Below, in pieces: positions 17,071 to 27,537 of a stretch of 64,000 bases of DNA. The stretch's first letter is position 1. Every line of letters starts with the position of its first letter. Source of the stretch: Oceaniglobus ichthyenteri (lineage in GTDB: Bacteria; Pseudomonadota; Alphaproteobacteria; Rhodobacterales; Rhodobacteraceae); assembly GCF_003057885.1 (NCBI RefSeq), contig NZ_QAGK01000006.1:221020-285019 (forward strand), in the 5' to 3' direction. The notes under the pieces were generated by a model, which saw only the letters and a list, made by a program, of their open reading frames with translations, was not told the origin of the DNA and made no database searches. Made by a program: the position numbers and the translations under genes.

Positions 17071-18891
17071 ATGGACCTTCGCAATATCGCGATCATCGCA
17101 CACGTTGACCACGGCAAAACCACGTTGGTGGATGAGCTGTTGAAACAATCCGGCGCCTTTCGCGCCAATCAGGCCGTTGCCGAACGCATGATGGACAGCA
17201 ACGATCTGGAGCGCGAGCGCGGGATCACGATCTTGGCCAAGGCCACATCGCTGGAATGGAAAGGCGCGCGGATCAACATCGTTGACACCCCCGGCCACGC
17301 CGATTTCGGTGGCGAGGTTGAGCGGATCCTGTCGATGGTTGATGGTGTGGTTCTGTTGGTGGATGCCGCCGAAGGCCCGATGCCACAAACCAAATTCGTC
17401 ACCTCCAAGGCGCTTGCCCTTGGGTTGCGCCCGATTGTTGTGTTGAACAAGGTTGACAAGACCGATGCCGAGCCGGACCGCGCCCTGAACGAAGTGTTCG
17501 ATTTGTTTGCCAATCTTGAGGCAGACGACGATCAACTGGATTTCCCGCATCTTTACGCCAGCGGGCGTTCGGGGTGGTGTGATGCTGAACTGGACGGGCC
17601 GCGCAAGAATCTGGACGCGCTGTTCAATCTGGTGATGCGCCATGTGCCCCCTCCGGCACAGATGAAGCACAAGGACGAACCGTTCAGCATGCTGGCCACC
17701 ACTCTTGGCTCGGATCCGTTTGTGGGCCGTATTCTGACCGGTCGTGTGGAAACCGGGACATTGAAAGTGGGGGCGACCGTTCAGGCGCTTTCACGGATCG
17801 GGCAAAAGATTGAACAGTTTCGCGTAACCAAGATTTCGGCGTTTCGCGGCCCGATTTCTTTGGATATCGAAGAGGCAAGCGCCGGTGATATCGTGTCAAT
17901 TGCAGGCATGACCAAGGCCACCGTGGCCGATACGATCTGTGCCTTGGCGGTGGAAACCGCCCTGCCCGCGCAACCGATCGATCCGCCCACAATCACCGTG
18001 ACCTTTGGCATCAACGACAGCCCACTGGCCGGCAAGGACGGCAAAAAGGTTCAGTCGCGGGTCATTCGCGAACGTCTGATGAAAGAGGCCGAATCGAACG
18101 TCGCGATCAAGGTTACTGACACACCCGGCGGCGAAGCATTCGAAGTGGCCGGGCGTGGTGAGCTGCAAATGGGCGTGTTGATTGAAAACATGCGCCGTGA
18201 GGGATTCGAACTGTCAGTGTCGCGGCCTCAGGTATTGTTGCGCGAAATTGATGGCGTCACCCACGAGCCGATCGAAGAAGCCACCATCGATGTCGATGAT
18301 GAGTATTCCGGCGCGGTGATCGAGAAAATCACCGGATCGCGCAAAGGCGAATTGGTTGAGATGAAACCGGCAGGTGCCGGTAAGACCCGCATTGTCGCCC
18401 ATGTGCCATCGCGCGGTTTGATCGGGTATCACGGTGAATTCCTGACCGACACACGCGGTACGGGCGTGTTGAACCGTGTGTTTCACGAATGGGCGCCGCA
18501 CAAGGGCACGATTCCCGGACGCCGGGCCGGGGTTCTGATTTCGATGGAAACGGGCGTTTCGGTGTCCTATGCGCTGTGGAAACTGGAAGACCGCGGCAAA
18601 TTCTTTATCGGCGCGCAGGTGCCGGTTTACACCGGGATGATCATTGGCGAGCACAGCCGCGAGAACGATCTTGAGGTGAATCCGCTGAAAGGCAAACAGC
18701 TGACCAACGTACGCGCCAGCGGTACGGATGAGGCCGTGCGCCTGACCACGCCGATCACCCTGAGCCTGGAACAGGCCATCGCCTATATCGATGATGATGA
18801 GCTGGTCGAAGTGACGCCGAACGCCATTCGTTTGCGCAAGCGGTTTCTTGATCCGCACGAACGCAAGCGCAACGCGAAAAGCAAACCGTGA
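17071..18891 (+). CDS. typA: Translational GTPase TypA/BipA
   Basis: Ribosome-associated GTPase of the elongation-factor family that supports ribosome assembly and growth under stress. 606 residues, full length. G1 HVDHGKTTL, switch ERERGITI, G3 DTPGHADFGGEV, G4 NKVDKTDAE; the TypA-specific C-terminal domain (GTDEAVRLTTPITLSLEQAI) is present. Start has AAGG nine bases before. Terminator follows at 18936. Confidence 0.97.
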   Translation: MDLRNIAIIAHVDHGKTTLVDELLKQSGAFRANQAVAERMMDSNDLERERGITILAKATSLEWKGARINIVDTPGHADFGGEVERILSMVDGVVLLVDAAEGPMPQTKFVTSKALALGLRPIVVLNKVDKTDAEPDRALNEVFDLFANLEADDDQLDFPHLYASGRSGWCDAELDGPRKNLDALFNLVMRHVPPPAQMKHKDEPFSMLATTLGSDPFVGRILTGRVETGTLKVGATVQALSRIGQKIEQFRVTKISAFRGPISLDIEEASAGDIVSIAGMTKATVADTICALAVETALPAQPIDPPTITVTFGINDSPLAGKDGKKVQSRVIRERLMKEAESNVAIKVTDTPGGEAFEVAGRGELQMGVLIENMRREGFELSVSRPQVLLREIDGVTHEPIEEATIDVDDEYSGAVIEKITGSRKGELVEMKPAGAGKTRIVAHVPSRGLIGYHGEFLTDTRGTGVLNRVFHEWAPHKGTIPGRRAGVLISMETGVSVSYALWKLEDRGKFFIGAQVPVYTGMIIGEHSRENDLEVNPLKGKQLTNVRASGTDEAVRLTTPITLSLEQAIAYIDDDELVEVTPNAIRLRKRFLDPHERKRNAKSKP

Positions 18892-18935
18892 TCTGACGGA
18901 GGCCCCCCATGGGGGGCCACATGATGTTTTGGTTT

Positions 18936-18968
18936 GGCGCGGGCTGTCACGGCCCGCGCCATTTTTTA
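18936..18968 (+). terminator. Intrinsic terminator of typA
   Basis: GGCGCGGGC-TGTCACG-GCCCGCGCC, a nine-base perfect stem directly followed by ATTTTTT. A second perfect palindrome GGCCCCCCATGGGGGGCC lies at 18901-18918, 10 bases after the stop codon. Confidence 0.88.
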
Positions 18969-18991
18969 TGGTGTCACGTTTGGAGCTTTCG

Positions 18992-19024
18992 GGAGCCTCC
19001 GGCGGGGATATTTTCAGAAACGGA
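18992..19024 (+). repeat. Rhodobacteraceae-type intergenic repeat, copy 2
   Basis: GGAGCCTCCGGCGGGGATAT followed by TT and an A-rich tail. The 22-base core is identical to the copy at 6621-6642 on the other strand. Lies between the typA terminator and the convergent DUF1330 gene. Confidence 0.75.
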
Positions 19025-19027
19025 AAA

Positions 19028-19318
19028 TCAGGGCGCGCATTCTTCGACAATCGAGAGTTCGCGCTGTGCGGCACCCTTGGCAAAGCCGAGCGCCTCTTGG
19101 TAGCCCGGCGAGTGATAGCAATCATGTGCCGCCTGCATGGACGGAAAGCGGGCGACCACGTTGCGCGGGCGATCCGGGCCTTCGAGGGTTTCATAGGCAC
19201 CGCCACGTGCCAGGAAAACGCCGCCATGTTCCGCGATCACGCTGGTGGCGCGTTTTGCGTATTCGCCGTAGGCGGCCTCATCGGTTACTTTGACATGGGC
19301 GATCCAGAGAGCGGTCAT
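19028..19318 (-). CDS. DUF1330 domain protein
   Basis: 96 residues, complete. Ferredoxin-like dimeric alpha/beta-barrel family; features YAKRATSVIAEHGGVFLARG, FPSMQAAHDCYHSPGYQEAL match DUF1330. Biochemical role not established for the family. Starts three bases after the alaS stop and is read in the same direction, so it is the second gene of an alaS transcript. Confidence 0.88.
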   Translation of the reverse strand: MTALWIAHVKVTDEAAYGEYAKRATSVIAEHGGVFLARGGAYETLEGPDRPRNVVARFPSMQAAHDCYHSPGYQEALGFAKGAAQRELSIVEECAP

Positions 19319-19321
19319 GAC

Positions 19322-21982
19322 TTATCCTTTCAGCAGGGTTTTTACGGCATCAATGGCGGCTTGGGCCGCGGAGGCATCTTTTGCACCGCCCTGGGCCATA
19401 TCGGCGCGACCACCGCCGCCTTTGCCGCCCATCGGCGCGACAGCGACGCGCACCATATCAACAGCCGAGACGGTTTCGGTCAGATCCGGTGTGACGCCGG
19501 CAGCCACGGCCACCTTGCCGCCTGCATCCGCGATCAGCAAGATTGCGCCACTGCCCAGTCGTTCCTTGTGGGCATCGACGAGGCCGGGCAGATCTTTTCC
19601 GGTCACGCCATTCAGCACCTGAGCCAACAATGGCACGCCGTTGATTGTGTCGGCACCCGGTTGTTCGGACTGGCCCGCCCCGCCTGCCATGGCCAGTTCA
19701 CGGCGTAACTGCGCCACTTCGTTTTGCAGGGCCTTGCGTTCGTCAAGCAGGCCGCGCAGGCGGTCGGGCACATCGGCGGCACCGGATTTCAGCATCAGTG
19801 CGGCCTGTGCAAGGCGATGATCCTGACCGCTGAGATAATCGAATGCGGCGGCCCCGGTCAGGGCCTCGATCCGGCGCACACCCGCGCTTGATGCGCTGTC
19901 GCCAAGGGTGACGAACAGGCCGATGTCGCCGGTGCGCGCAACATGGGTGCCGCCGCACAGTTCGATTGACCAGGTTTTGCCATCACTGCCCTTGCCGGTA
20001 TCGGCCTGGCCCATGGACACGACGCGCACCTCGTCGCCATACTTTTCACCGAACAGCGCCTGTGCGCCCAGGCCACGCGCGTCATCGGGCGTCATGATCC
20101 GGGTTGTGACCGCCGCGTTCTGGCGCACAAAGTTGTTCACCCGCGTTTCGATTTCCGCGATCTCGTCGAGGGTCAGCGCCTTGTTATGGCTGAAATCAAA
20201 GCGCAGCCTGTCGGGTGCGTTCAATGAGCCACGCTGTGCCACGTGATCGCCCAACACTTCGCGCAATGCCTCGTTCAACAGGTGGGTGGCCGAATGGTTG
20301 GCGCGGATCAGGCTGCGCCGGTCGTGATCAACGCTCAGCACTGCACCGGCCCCGGTTTTCACCACGCCTTCGGTGATTTCGGCAAAGTGGATGAAAACGC
20401 CGACGGATTTGCGGGTGTCGGTGATGCGCGCGCGCCCTTCGGCGGTGGTCAGGGTGCCGCTGTCGCCCACCTGGCCGCCGGATTCCGCGTAAAACGGGGT
20501 TTGGTTGACAACGATCTGCACCGTCTGGCCCGGCTTTGCCTCGGCCACGGGGGCGTTGCCATCGACCACGGCCAAAATCTGGCCTTCGGCCTGTTCGGTA
20601 TCATGGCCCAGAAATTCGGTGGTGCCGTGGCGTTCGGCCAGATCAAACCAGATCGCCGCATCTGCCGTTTCGCCCGACCCCGCCCAGGCGGCGCGCGCCT
20701 TGGCCTTTTGTTCGGCCATGGCGGCATCGAACCCGGCAATGTCCACGCCGCGCCCCTGTTCGCGCAAGGCATCCTGAGTCAAATCGAGAGGAAAGCCAAA
20801 GGTGTCATACAGTTTGAATGCCGCCGCCCCGGACAATGCGCCGCCTTCGGGCAAATTCGCCACCTCGTCATCCAACAGGCGCAGCCCCCGATCCAAGGTT
20901 TGGCGAAACCGGGTTTCTTCGCTTAACAGAGTTTCCTGTATCATGCTTTGGGCGCGGCCAAGTTCGGGATAGGGCTGACCCATTTGCGCCACCAGTGCAG
21001 GCACAAGCCGATGCATCAGCGGATCCTTTGCGCCCAACAGATGCGCGTGGCGCATGGCGCGGCGCATGATCCGGCGCAACACATATCCGCGCCCTTCATT
21101 GCTGGGCATGACCCCATCAGCCATCAGGAACGACGTTGAACGCAAATGATCGGCAATCACCCGGTGGTGGATATTCTGCGGGCCATCGGGATCGGTGCCG
21201 GTGGCCTGTGCGCTGGCCTCGATCAGGGCGCGCAGGATGTCGGTGTCGTAATTGTCATGCTTGCCCTGCAACAGCGCGCCAATCCGTTCCAGCCCCATGC
21301 CGGTATCGATGCTTTGGTTGGGCAGATCGCGCCGGGTGCCATCCTCCATCTGTTCATATTGCATGAACACCAGGTTCCAGATTTCGATAAAACGATCGCC
21401 GTCTTCATCGGGGCTGCCCGGAGGGCCACCGGGAATATGATCGCCGTGATCGTAGAAAATCTCGGTGCAGGGGCCGCACGGGCCGGTGGGGCCGGCAGAC
21501 CAGAAATTATCATCGGTGGCGATGCGGATGATCCGATCATCAGGCAGCCCGGCGTGTTTTTTCCAAATCTCCACCGCCTCATCATCGGTATGATACACCG
21601 TGACCAACAGGCGCGACGCATCGATGCCGAATTCCTTGGTCAAAAGATCCCAGGCCAGCGGAATCGCCTCGGATTTGAAATAATCGCCAAAGCTGAAGTT
21701 GCCCAGCATTTCAAAAAACGTGTGGTGGCGCGCGGTATAGCCGACATTATCGAGATCGTTATGTTTGCCCCCGGCGCGCACACATTTCTGCGCGGTCGTG
21801 GCGCGGGTGTAATCGCGATGCTCAACCCCGGTGAACAGGTTCTTGAATTGCACCATGCCGGCCGCGGTAAACATCAGCGTCGGATCATTGCGCGGCACCA
21901 AAGGCGAGCTTTCGACGATTTCGTGACCGTTGCGTGCAAAATATTCAAGAAATGTCGTGCGGATTTCATTCAGGCTGGGCAT
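19322..21982 (-). CDS. alaS: Alanyl-tRNA synthetase
   Basis: Charges tRNA-Ala with alanine and edits mischarged serine or glycine. 886 residues from the ATG at 21982 ([20 protein letters not shown], the usual AlaS start); the frame continues to 22093 but that part is not AlaS-like. Class II catalytic core ([18 protein letters not shown] stretch, GMGLERI), editing-domain zinc ligands in NHSATHLL and CGGTH, and the C-terminal DHHA1 domain with [15 protein letters not shown]. Divergent from the mrp operon. Confidence 0.98.
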   Translation of the reverse strand: MPSLNEIRTTFLEYFARNGHEIVESSPLVPRNDPTLMFTAAGMVQFKNLFTGVEHRDYTRATTAQKCVRAGGKHNDLDNVGYTARHHTFFEMLGNFSFGDYFKSEAIPLAWDLLTKEFGIDASRLLVTVYHTDDEAVEIWKKHAGLPDDRIIRIATDDNFWSAGPTGPCGPCTEIFYDHGDHIPGGPPGSPDEDGDRFIEIWNLVFMQYEQMEDGTRRDLPNQSIDTGMGLERIGALLQGKHDNYDTDILRALIEASAQATGTDPDGPQNIHHRVIADHLRSTSFLMADGVMPSNEGRGYVLRRIMRRAMRHAHLLGAKDPLMHRLVPALVAQMGQPYPELGRAQSMIQETLLSEETRFRQTLDRGLRLLDDEVANLPEGGALSGAAAFKLYDTFGFPLDLTQDALREQGRGVDIAGFDAAMAEQKAKARAAWAGSGETADAAIWFDLAERHGTTEFLGHDTEQAEGQILAVVDGNAPVAEAKPGQTVQIVVNQTPFYAESGGQVGDSGTLTTAEGRARITDTRKSVGVFIHFAEITEGVVKTGAGAVLSVDHDRRSLIRANHSATHLLNEALREVLGDHVAQRGSLNAPDRLRFDFSHNKALTLDEIAEIETRVNNFVRQNAAVTTRIMTPDDARGLGAQALFGEKYGDEVRVVSMGQADTGKGSDGKTWSIELCGGTHVARTGDIGLFVTLGDSASSAGVRRIEALTGAAAFDYLSGQDHRLAQAALMLKSGAADVPDRLRGLLDERKALQNEVAQLRRELAMAGGAGQSEQPGADTINGVPLLAQVLNGVTGKDLPGLVDAHKERLGSGAILLIADAGGKVAVAAGVTPDLTETVSAVDMVRVAVAPMGGKGGGGRADMAQGGAKDASAAQAAIDAVKTLLKG

Positions 21983-22268
21983 TGGGCGATCCTGGTGGTT
22001 CAAAGGGCCATTTCGATCTATCCCTGTCCCACTTGTCTGTCCACAGGGGCAATGCATTTCGTCGGTTTGAGATGTAAAAACCAAACCCGTCACACAGGCG
22101 CTTCGCCGCCCTGTAACGGTGGCAGGATGATTTCAATGCCCTGCGCGCTGTGCAATGATTGGTTTATCACGGGTAATCACCGCAAAAGACTAAATTTTAC
22201 CGCTGCACGGTTGTGATTTCGGTTAAATTTGTGAGAAAGGTATCTGTGCCATTGAATCAGGAGCTTCC
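21983..22268. promoter_or_regulatory. Divergent promoter region between alaS and the mrp operon
   Basis: 286 bases without a gene. The right half is AT-rich (ACTAAATTTTACCGC, GGTTAAATTTGTGAG) and probably holds the mrp promoter; AGGAG precedes the GTG start of mrpAB. No riboswitch or clear operator recognised. Confidence 0.45.
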
Positions 22269-25148
22269 GTGTCCCTATTTATTCTCGTCGCCCTGCCCTT
22301 CCTTGGTGCTCTTCTTCCTGGTTTGATGAACTCGGCTGGCCGCTCTGCCACAGCGGGGGTGACGTTTACCGTTTCGCTGACGGCATTCATTGGCCTGCTC
22401 AGTCATCTTCCCGCAGTTCTTGCCGGCAACGTTGTCACCGCGCGGGTTGATTGGATGCCATCGCTGGGGCTGAACTTCACGCTGATGCTGGATGGTCTGG
22501 GCTTTTTCTTTGCCCTGTTGATCCTTGGGATCGGGCTTTTGATCATTGCCTATGCGCGCCGTTACCTTAGCCGCGATGACAACATGGGCCAGTTCTTTAC
22601 CTATCTGTTGTTGTTTCAGGGCGCGATGGTCGGGATTGTCTTAAGTGATAACATCCTGCTTTTGCTTGTGTTCTGGGAGCTTACGTCGCTGTCATCGTTC
22701 CTGTTGATCGGGTTCTGGAAACATCTGCCCGAAGGTCGGCAAGGCGCGCGAATGGCGCTGATTGTCACCGGGATGGGGGGCCTTGCGATGATCGGTGGCA
22801 TGCTGATCCTGGGTCAGATCGTAGGCAGTTATGATCTAAGCGTGATTTTGCAAAGCCGCGAAATGATCCAGGGCGATCCGCTGTATCTGGTGGCGTTGAT
22901 CCTGATCTTGCTGGGCTGTTTTACCAAGTCGGCACAGTTCCCGTTTCATTTCTGGTTGCCCCACGCCATGGCCGCACCGACACCGGTTTCGGCCTATCTG
23001 CACTCGGCCACGATGGTGAAGGCGGGTATTTTCCTGATGGCGCGGATGTGGCCGGTGCTGTCAGGCACGCCGGAATGGTTTGTCATCGTCACCACCGCCG
23101 GGCTGATCACGATGGTTCTGGGCGCGGTGATTGCGCTGTTCAAACATGACCTCAAGGCGCTTTTGGCTTTTTCCACCGTCAGCCATCTGGGCCTGATCAC
23201 GATGCTTTTGGGCACCGGTACGGCGTTTGGGGCGATGGCGGCGGTGTTTCACATTCTCAACCACGCAACGTTCAAGGCCGCGCTGTTCATGTCGGCCGGC
23301 ATCATCGATCACGAAACGCACACCCGCGATATCCGGCGTCTGGGCGGGTTGCGCCATTTGATGCCGGTGACTTTTGGCATTGCGTCACTGGCCGCCCTGT
23401 CGATGGCGGGTATTCCCCTGCTGAATGGGTTCCTGTCAAAGGAAATGATGCTGGAGGAAGCGACACGCACAGTTCTGTTTTCAACCCCGTGGCTGGTTCC
23501 GGCGCTGGCGACCTTTGGCGCGTTGTTTTCGGCGGCCTATTGTTTCCGCCTAATCGGCCATGTGTTTCTGGGCCCGGTGCGGGATGATTATCCGGCCAAA
23601 CCCCATGATCCGGGTGCCGGCATGTGGTTGCCGCCTGCCATCCTGGTGGTGCTGGTTGTGGTGATTGGCGTTGCGCCGTTTCTGGCCGAGCCCTTTGTCA
23701 AATTGGTAACAGCGGCGGTGCTGGGTGATACCGTGGCGGTGCCCGATGCCCATTTCAAGATTTGGCACGGGTTGGTGCCCGCGCTTTTCCTGTCGGTCAT
23801 CGCGGTTGTTGGTGGTTTGCTGATGATCGCCATTTTCAACCCTGCCCTGCGCCTGTGGGATGCCGCCCCCCGCCCCGAGGCCAAGTTGATTTTCGAAGCC
23901 ATCGTCGAGGCGGTGGCGCGGATGTCGCAGCGGTTGATCCTGCCGTTGCATGATGGCGCATTCACGCGTTACGCGGCCGTCGGTTTCATCGTGATCATCG
24001 GCGCCGGTTTTCATGCCTGGACCACCGGAACAGTCGGCGCGCCCACCCGCGCGGCGCAGTCGGCGGGCCCCGTGGTGATTGCCGGTTGGGCCATGCTGGT
24101 GGCGGCAACCGCCGGGATGGTGGTGTTGCACCGCAACCGGTTCCTGTCCCTGATCCTGATCGGGATTGTCGGCCTTATGGTTTCGGTCGGCTTTGTTTTT
24201 TTCAGCGCGCCGGATCTGGCGATGACCCAATTCACCGTTGAAGTGGTGACGATCATCCTGATGCTTCTGGCGCTTAATTTCCTCCCCAACCGCACCCCCG
24301 TAGAAAGCACGACATTGCGCCGTGTGCGCGATTCCGGGGTGGCCATTCTGGGCGGTCTGGCGGCCTTTACGCTGGCCTATCACTATATGCTGCGCGGTCC
24401 GGTGGCGACGCCGATTTCCGAATTTCACCTTGCCAATTCCTACAAGGGTGGCGGTGGCAACAATGTGGTTAACGTGATCCTGGTCGATTTCCGCGGGTTT
24501 GATACCTATGGTGAAATCATTGTTCTGGGCATTGCCGCGCTGCTGATTTACGCGCTCACGGAAACCTTGTTGAACGGGCCGGTGCGTGCACGCCTGTTGA
24601 ACCGTAAACCCGACCAGCCGCGCGCGGGCGATGTGCACCCGATGATGATGGTCGTGCTGACGCGGGTGCTTTTGCCGCTGGTTCTTCTGGTTGGCTTTTA
24701 CGTGTTCTTGCGCGGTCACAACGAACCGGGCGGCGGATTCATTGCCGGGCTGATCGTGTCGATCGGCGTGGTGATGCAATATATGGCCAGCGGTTTCTCC
24801 TGGACCTCGGCGCGGCTGAGATATCCCTATCATGGGGTGATCGGCGCGGGTGTTCTGATTGCCGGGCTGACGGGCATCGGCGCGTGGTTTGTGGGCAAAC
24901 CATTTTTGACCTCGGACTTTACCTATGTGCGCATTCCACCGTTTCAAAAATTCGAACTGGCCACCGCCGCGCTTTTCGATCTGGGTGTGTTTCTTGCAGT
25001 TCTGGGCGCCGTGATGCTTTCGCTGGAAAGCTTTTCGCGGCTGGCGCGCCGCGCCCATGTGCCCGACAGCGAACACCCGATGGATATCGACCCGTCAAGA
25101 CCTGTTCCGCCGCCCGACCCGGCCGCGTTCGCGAAGGAGGACGTGTGA
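22269..25148 (+). CDS. mrpA: Mrp-type Na+/H+ antiporter subunit A fused to subunit B
   Basis: Large membrane subunit of the multi-subunit cation/proton antiporter (Mrp/Mnh/Pha), which exports Na+ or K+ in exchange for protons. 959 residues from a GTG with AGGAG before it. Residues 1-560 are the NuoL-like antiporter core (FFLALLILG region, VFWELTSLSSFLLIGFW, PHAMAAPTPVSAYLHSATMV with the key lysine after it). About 560-780 is the MrpA C-terminal part, and about 790-925 is an MrpB domain (RVLLPLVLLVGFYVFLRGHN, EPGGGFIAGLI). The A-B fusion is known from alphaproteobacteria. First gene of six. Confidence 0.95.
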   Translation: MSLFILVALPFLGALLPGLMNSAGRSATAGVTFTVSLTAFIGLLSHLPAVLAGNVVTARVDWMPSLGLNFTLMLDGLGFFFALLILGIGLLIIAYARRYLSRDDNMGQFFTYLLLFQGAMVGIVLSDNILLLLVFWELTSLSSFLLIGFWKHLPEGRQGARMALIVTGMGGLAMIGGMLILGQIVGSYDLSVILQSREMIQGDPLYLVALILILLGCFTKSAQFPFHFWLPHAMAAPTPVSAYLHSATMVKAGIFLMARMWPVLSGTPEWFVIVTTAGLITMVLGAVIALFKHDLKALLAFSTVSHLGLITMLLGTGTAFGAMAAVFHILNHATFKAALFMSAGIIDHETHTRDIRRLGGLRHLMPVTFGIASLAALSMAGIPLLNGFLSKEMMLEEATRTVLFSTPWLVPALATFGALFSAAYCFRLIGHVFLGPVRDDYPAKPHDPGAGMWLPPAILVVLVVVIGVAPFLAEPFVKLVTAAVLGDTVAVPDAHFKIWHGLVPALFLSVIAVVGGLLMIAIFNPALRLWDAAPRPEAKLIFEAIVEAVARMSQRLILPLHDGAFTRYAAVGFIVIIGAGFHAWTTGTVGAPTRAAQSAGPVVIAGWAMLVAATAGMVVLHRNRFLSLILIGIVGLMVSVGFVFFSAPDLAMTQFTVEVVTIILMLLALNFLPNRTPVESTTLRRVRDSGVAILGGLAAFTLAYHYMLRGPVATPISEFHLANSYKGGGGNNVVNVILVDFRGFDTYGEIIVLGIAALLIYALTETLLNGPVRARLLNRKPDQPRAGDVHPMMMVVLTRVLLPLVLLVGFYVFLRGHNEPGGGFIAGLIVSIGVVMQYMASGFSWTSARLRYPYHGVIGAGVLIAGLTGIGAWFVGKPFLTSDFTYVRIPPFQKFELATAALFDLGVFLAVLGAVMLSLESFSRLARRAHVPDSEHPMDIDPSRPVPPPDPAAFAKEDV

Positions 25149-25149
25149 C

Positions 25150-25497
25150 ATGGAATTGCTTGTCGCTTCGGCCATTGGCATCATGACCGCCGGTGGAATT
25201 TACCTTGTGCTGCGGTTGCGCACCTTTCCTGTGATCCTTGGGATGTCGCTGCTGACCTATGCAGTCAACGTGTTTCTGTTCACCTCTGGGCGGCTGACCG
25301 TCGGTGCGCCGCCGATCCTGCGCGATGGCGTGACCGTCTATACCGATGCATTGCCACAGGCCCTTGTGCTGACTGCGATTGTGATTTCCTTCGGGATGAC
25401 GGCGGTTGTGGTGATGATGGGCCTTGGGGCGTTTCTTGGGTCGGATGACGACCATGTCGACGACCAGCCCGAAACCGATGCGGAGGACGGATCATGA
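25150..25497 (+). CDS. mrpC: Mrp antiporter subunit C
   Basis: 115 residues, NuoK-like with three membrane spans and the motifs LVLRLRTFPVILGMSLL and PQALVLTAIVISFGMTA. Begins one base after the mrpAB stop; its own stop overlaps the mrpD start (ATGA). Part of the membrane proton path of the antiporter. Confidence 0.94.
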   Translation: MELLVASAIGIMTAGGIYLVLRLRTFPVILGMSLLTYAVNVFLFTSGRLTVGAPPILRDGVTVYTDALPQALVLTAIVISFGMTAVVVMMGLGAFLGSDDDHVDDQPETDAEDGS

Positions 25498-27035
25498 ACC
25501 ACTGGATCATCGCCCCCGTCGTTTTGCCCGCGTTGATGGCACCATTCATCGTGTTGGCAGCCCGGTATCACATCGGGATTCAGCGTGCGTTTTCCGTGGC
25601 CGGTGTGCTGGCCATGATCGGTATTGCCCTTGGGTTGGCATTTCAGGTGTCTGACGGGTCGATTCTGTTGTATCAGATGGGCGACTGGGCCGCGCCATTC
25701 GGCATCGTTCTGGTGGCTGACCGTCTTTCGACGCTGATGGTGCTGCTCACGGTGGTGTTGGCACTGTTTGTGCTGCTTTATGCCATCGGTTCGGGCTGGG
25801 ATGAGCGTGGGCGGCATTTTCACGCCCTGTTCCAGTTTCAGTTGATGGGCCTGATGGGCGCCTTCCTCACCGGTGACCTGTTCAACCTTTTCGTTTTCTT
25901 CGAAGTCCTGCTGATCGCCTCTTATGGGTTGATGATTCACGCTGGTGGCAACGCCCGTATTCGCGCGGGCGTTCAGTATGTACTGTTCAATCTCATCGGC
26001 TCGACGTTGTTTTTGTTCGCGCTTGGGTCGATCTATGCCGAGACAGGCACGTTGAACATGGCCGACTTGGCAAACCGCGTTGCCCAGATCGGCCCCGAGG
26101 CGACGGTTGGCATTCGCGTGGCGTCGGTTCTGTTACTGTTGGTCTTTGCAATCAAGGCGGCGGTCGTGCCGCTGCATTTCTGGCTTCCGTCCAGTTACGC
26201 CGAGGCACCGGCGCCGGTTGCCGCGCTGTTTGCGATCATGACCAAGGTGGGGGGATATGCGATCATCCGGGTCTATACCCTGATCTTTCCAACCGATCTT
26301 GCGGTCACATCGGGCCTGCACGATTTGTGGTTGTTGCCCGCTGCGCTGGTGTCGCTGGCCATTGGCATGGTTGGTGTGCTTGCCGCGCAACGCCTGGATC
26401 GGTTGGTGGCGTTTTCGGTTATCGGGTCGATGGGCATGGTGTTGGTGGCCGTCGCGCTGTTCACGCCCGCCGGGATTGCGGCGGCCCTATATTATGTTGT
26501 GCACTCCACGCTTGCCGGTGCGGTGCTGTTTCTGATTTCGGATCTGGTGCGCACCGGACGCGGCAATCTTGATCTGACACCACAGCCCCCGATCGCCGGA
26601 ACATCCCTGACTGCCGCGTTCTTTTTCATCGGCGCCATCGCCATGGCCGGTCTGCCGCCGCTGTCGGGTTTTCTGGGCAAACTGCTGTTGCTTGATGCCG
26701 CCTATGGCACCGATCTGGTGATCTGGATCTGGGCCGTGGTGTTGATTTCCAGCCTGATCAGCTTGGCGGGATTCGCCCGCGCGGGCAGTGTTCTGTTCTG
26801 GAAATCCCACAGCATCCCCACCCCCGAGAGCGACGAGCCGCTGCCACAACCCGCCGCGTTATCGTATGTTGCGGTGGGCGGGCTGATTTCGGTGTTGGTG
26901 GCCAATACAGTGTTCGCCGGACCGATCCACAGCTATACCACAACCATCGCCGCGCAATTGTTCGCGCCTGCGCCCTATATCGCAAAAGTGTTGGACACCC
27001 CAGGCAAACTCAGCCCGCCGAAGGAGAACAATTGA
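25494..27035 (+). CDS. mrpD: Mrp antiporter subunit D
   Basis: 513 residues, NuoM/NuoN-like antiporter core with about 14 spans. Conserved region FFEVLLIASYGLMIHAG with the functional glutamate, KAAVVPLHFWLPSSYAEAPA with conserved lysine and histidine, and FAIMTKVGGYAIIRVY. Second proton-pumping-like subunit of the Mrp complex. Overlaps mrpC by four bases; one base to mrpE. Confidence 0.95.
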   Translation: MNHWIIAPVVLPALMAPFIVLAARYHIGIQRAFSVAGVLAMIGIALGLAFQVSDGSILLYQMGDWAAPFGIVLVADRLSTLMVLLTVVLALFVLLYAIGSGWDERGRHFHALFQFQLMGLMGAFLTGDLFNLFVFFEVLLIASYGLMIHAGGNARIRAGVQYVLFNLIGSTLFLFALGSIYAETGTLNMADLANRVAQIGPEATVGIRVASVLLLLVFAIKAAVVPLHFWLPSSYAEAPAPVAALFAIMTKVGGYAIIRVYTLIFPTDLAVTSGLHDLWLLPAALVSLAIGMVGVLAAQRLDRLVAFSVIGSMGMVLVAVALFTPAGIAAALYYVVHSTLAGAVLFLISDLVRTGRGNLDLTPQPPIAGTSLTAAFFFIGAIAMAGLPPLSGFLGKLLLLDAAYGTDLVIWIWAVVLISSLISLAGFARAGSVLFWKSHSIPTPESDEPLPQPAALSYVAVGGLISVLVANTVFAGPIHSYTTTIAAQLFAPAPYIAKVLDTPGKLSPPKENN

Positions 27036-27036
27036 C

Positions 27037-27537
27037 ATGACACGCGCGTTCTACTGGCTGATGCCGCACCCTTATCTGACACTGCTTCTGACGGTGGTCT
27101 GGGTGATTTTGCAAAACGAAGTATCCGCAGGGATGGTTGTGTTTGGGATCATCCTTGGCATCATCATCCCCCGTGCCACGGCAATCTGGTGGCCCGACAC
27201 CCCCAAGGGATTCAGCCTTGGCAAGATGACCACCTATAGCCTGATGGTTTTGTGGGATATTCTGGTGGCCAACATACAGGTGGCCTGGATCGTTCTCAGC
27301 GTCCCGAACGCAAAACTGAACCCAGCCTGGATCATCATTCCGCTGGACCTGCGCCAGCCCGAAGCAATCACCGTTCTTGCCGGCACCATCACCCTTACCC
27401 CGGGAACCGTTTCGGCCGATCTGTCGGATTCCGGTCACAGCCTGTTGGTTCATGTGCTGCACACCGATGACCCCGACGCCATCCGCGACGATATCAAAAA
27501 CCGGTATGAACATCGCCTCAAGGAGATCTTCTCATGA
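27037..27537 (+). CDS. mrpE: Mrp antiporter subunit E
   Basis: 166 residues with two or three N-terminal membrane spans (LLLTVVWVILQNEVSAGMVV) and a cytoplasmic domain with the family signature LANSITLTPGT-like TITLTPGTVSADLSD followed by LLVHVL. Needed for assembly of the Mrp complex. Overlaps mrpF start by four bases. Confidence 0.93.
   Translation: MTRAFYWLMPHPYLTLLLTVVWVILQNEVSAGMVVFGIILGIIIPRATAIWWPDTPKGFSLGKMTTYSLMVLWDILVANIQVAWIVLSVPNAKLNPAWIIIPLDLRQPEAITVLAGTITLTPGTVSADLSDSGHSLLVHVLHTDDPDAIRDDIKNRYEHRLKEIFS

Noticed and set aside
23550..25076. 508-codon open frame on the minus strand
   Set aside because: Antisense of mrpAB; almost only charged residues, Gln and His.
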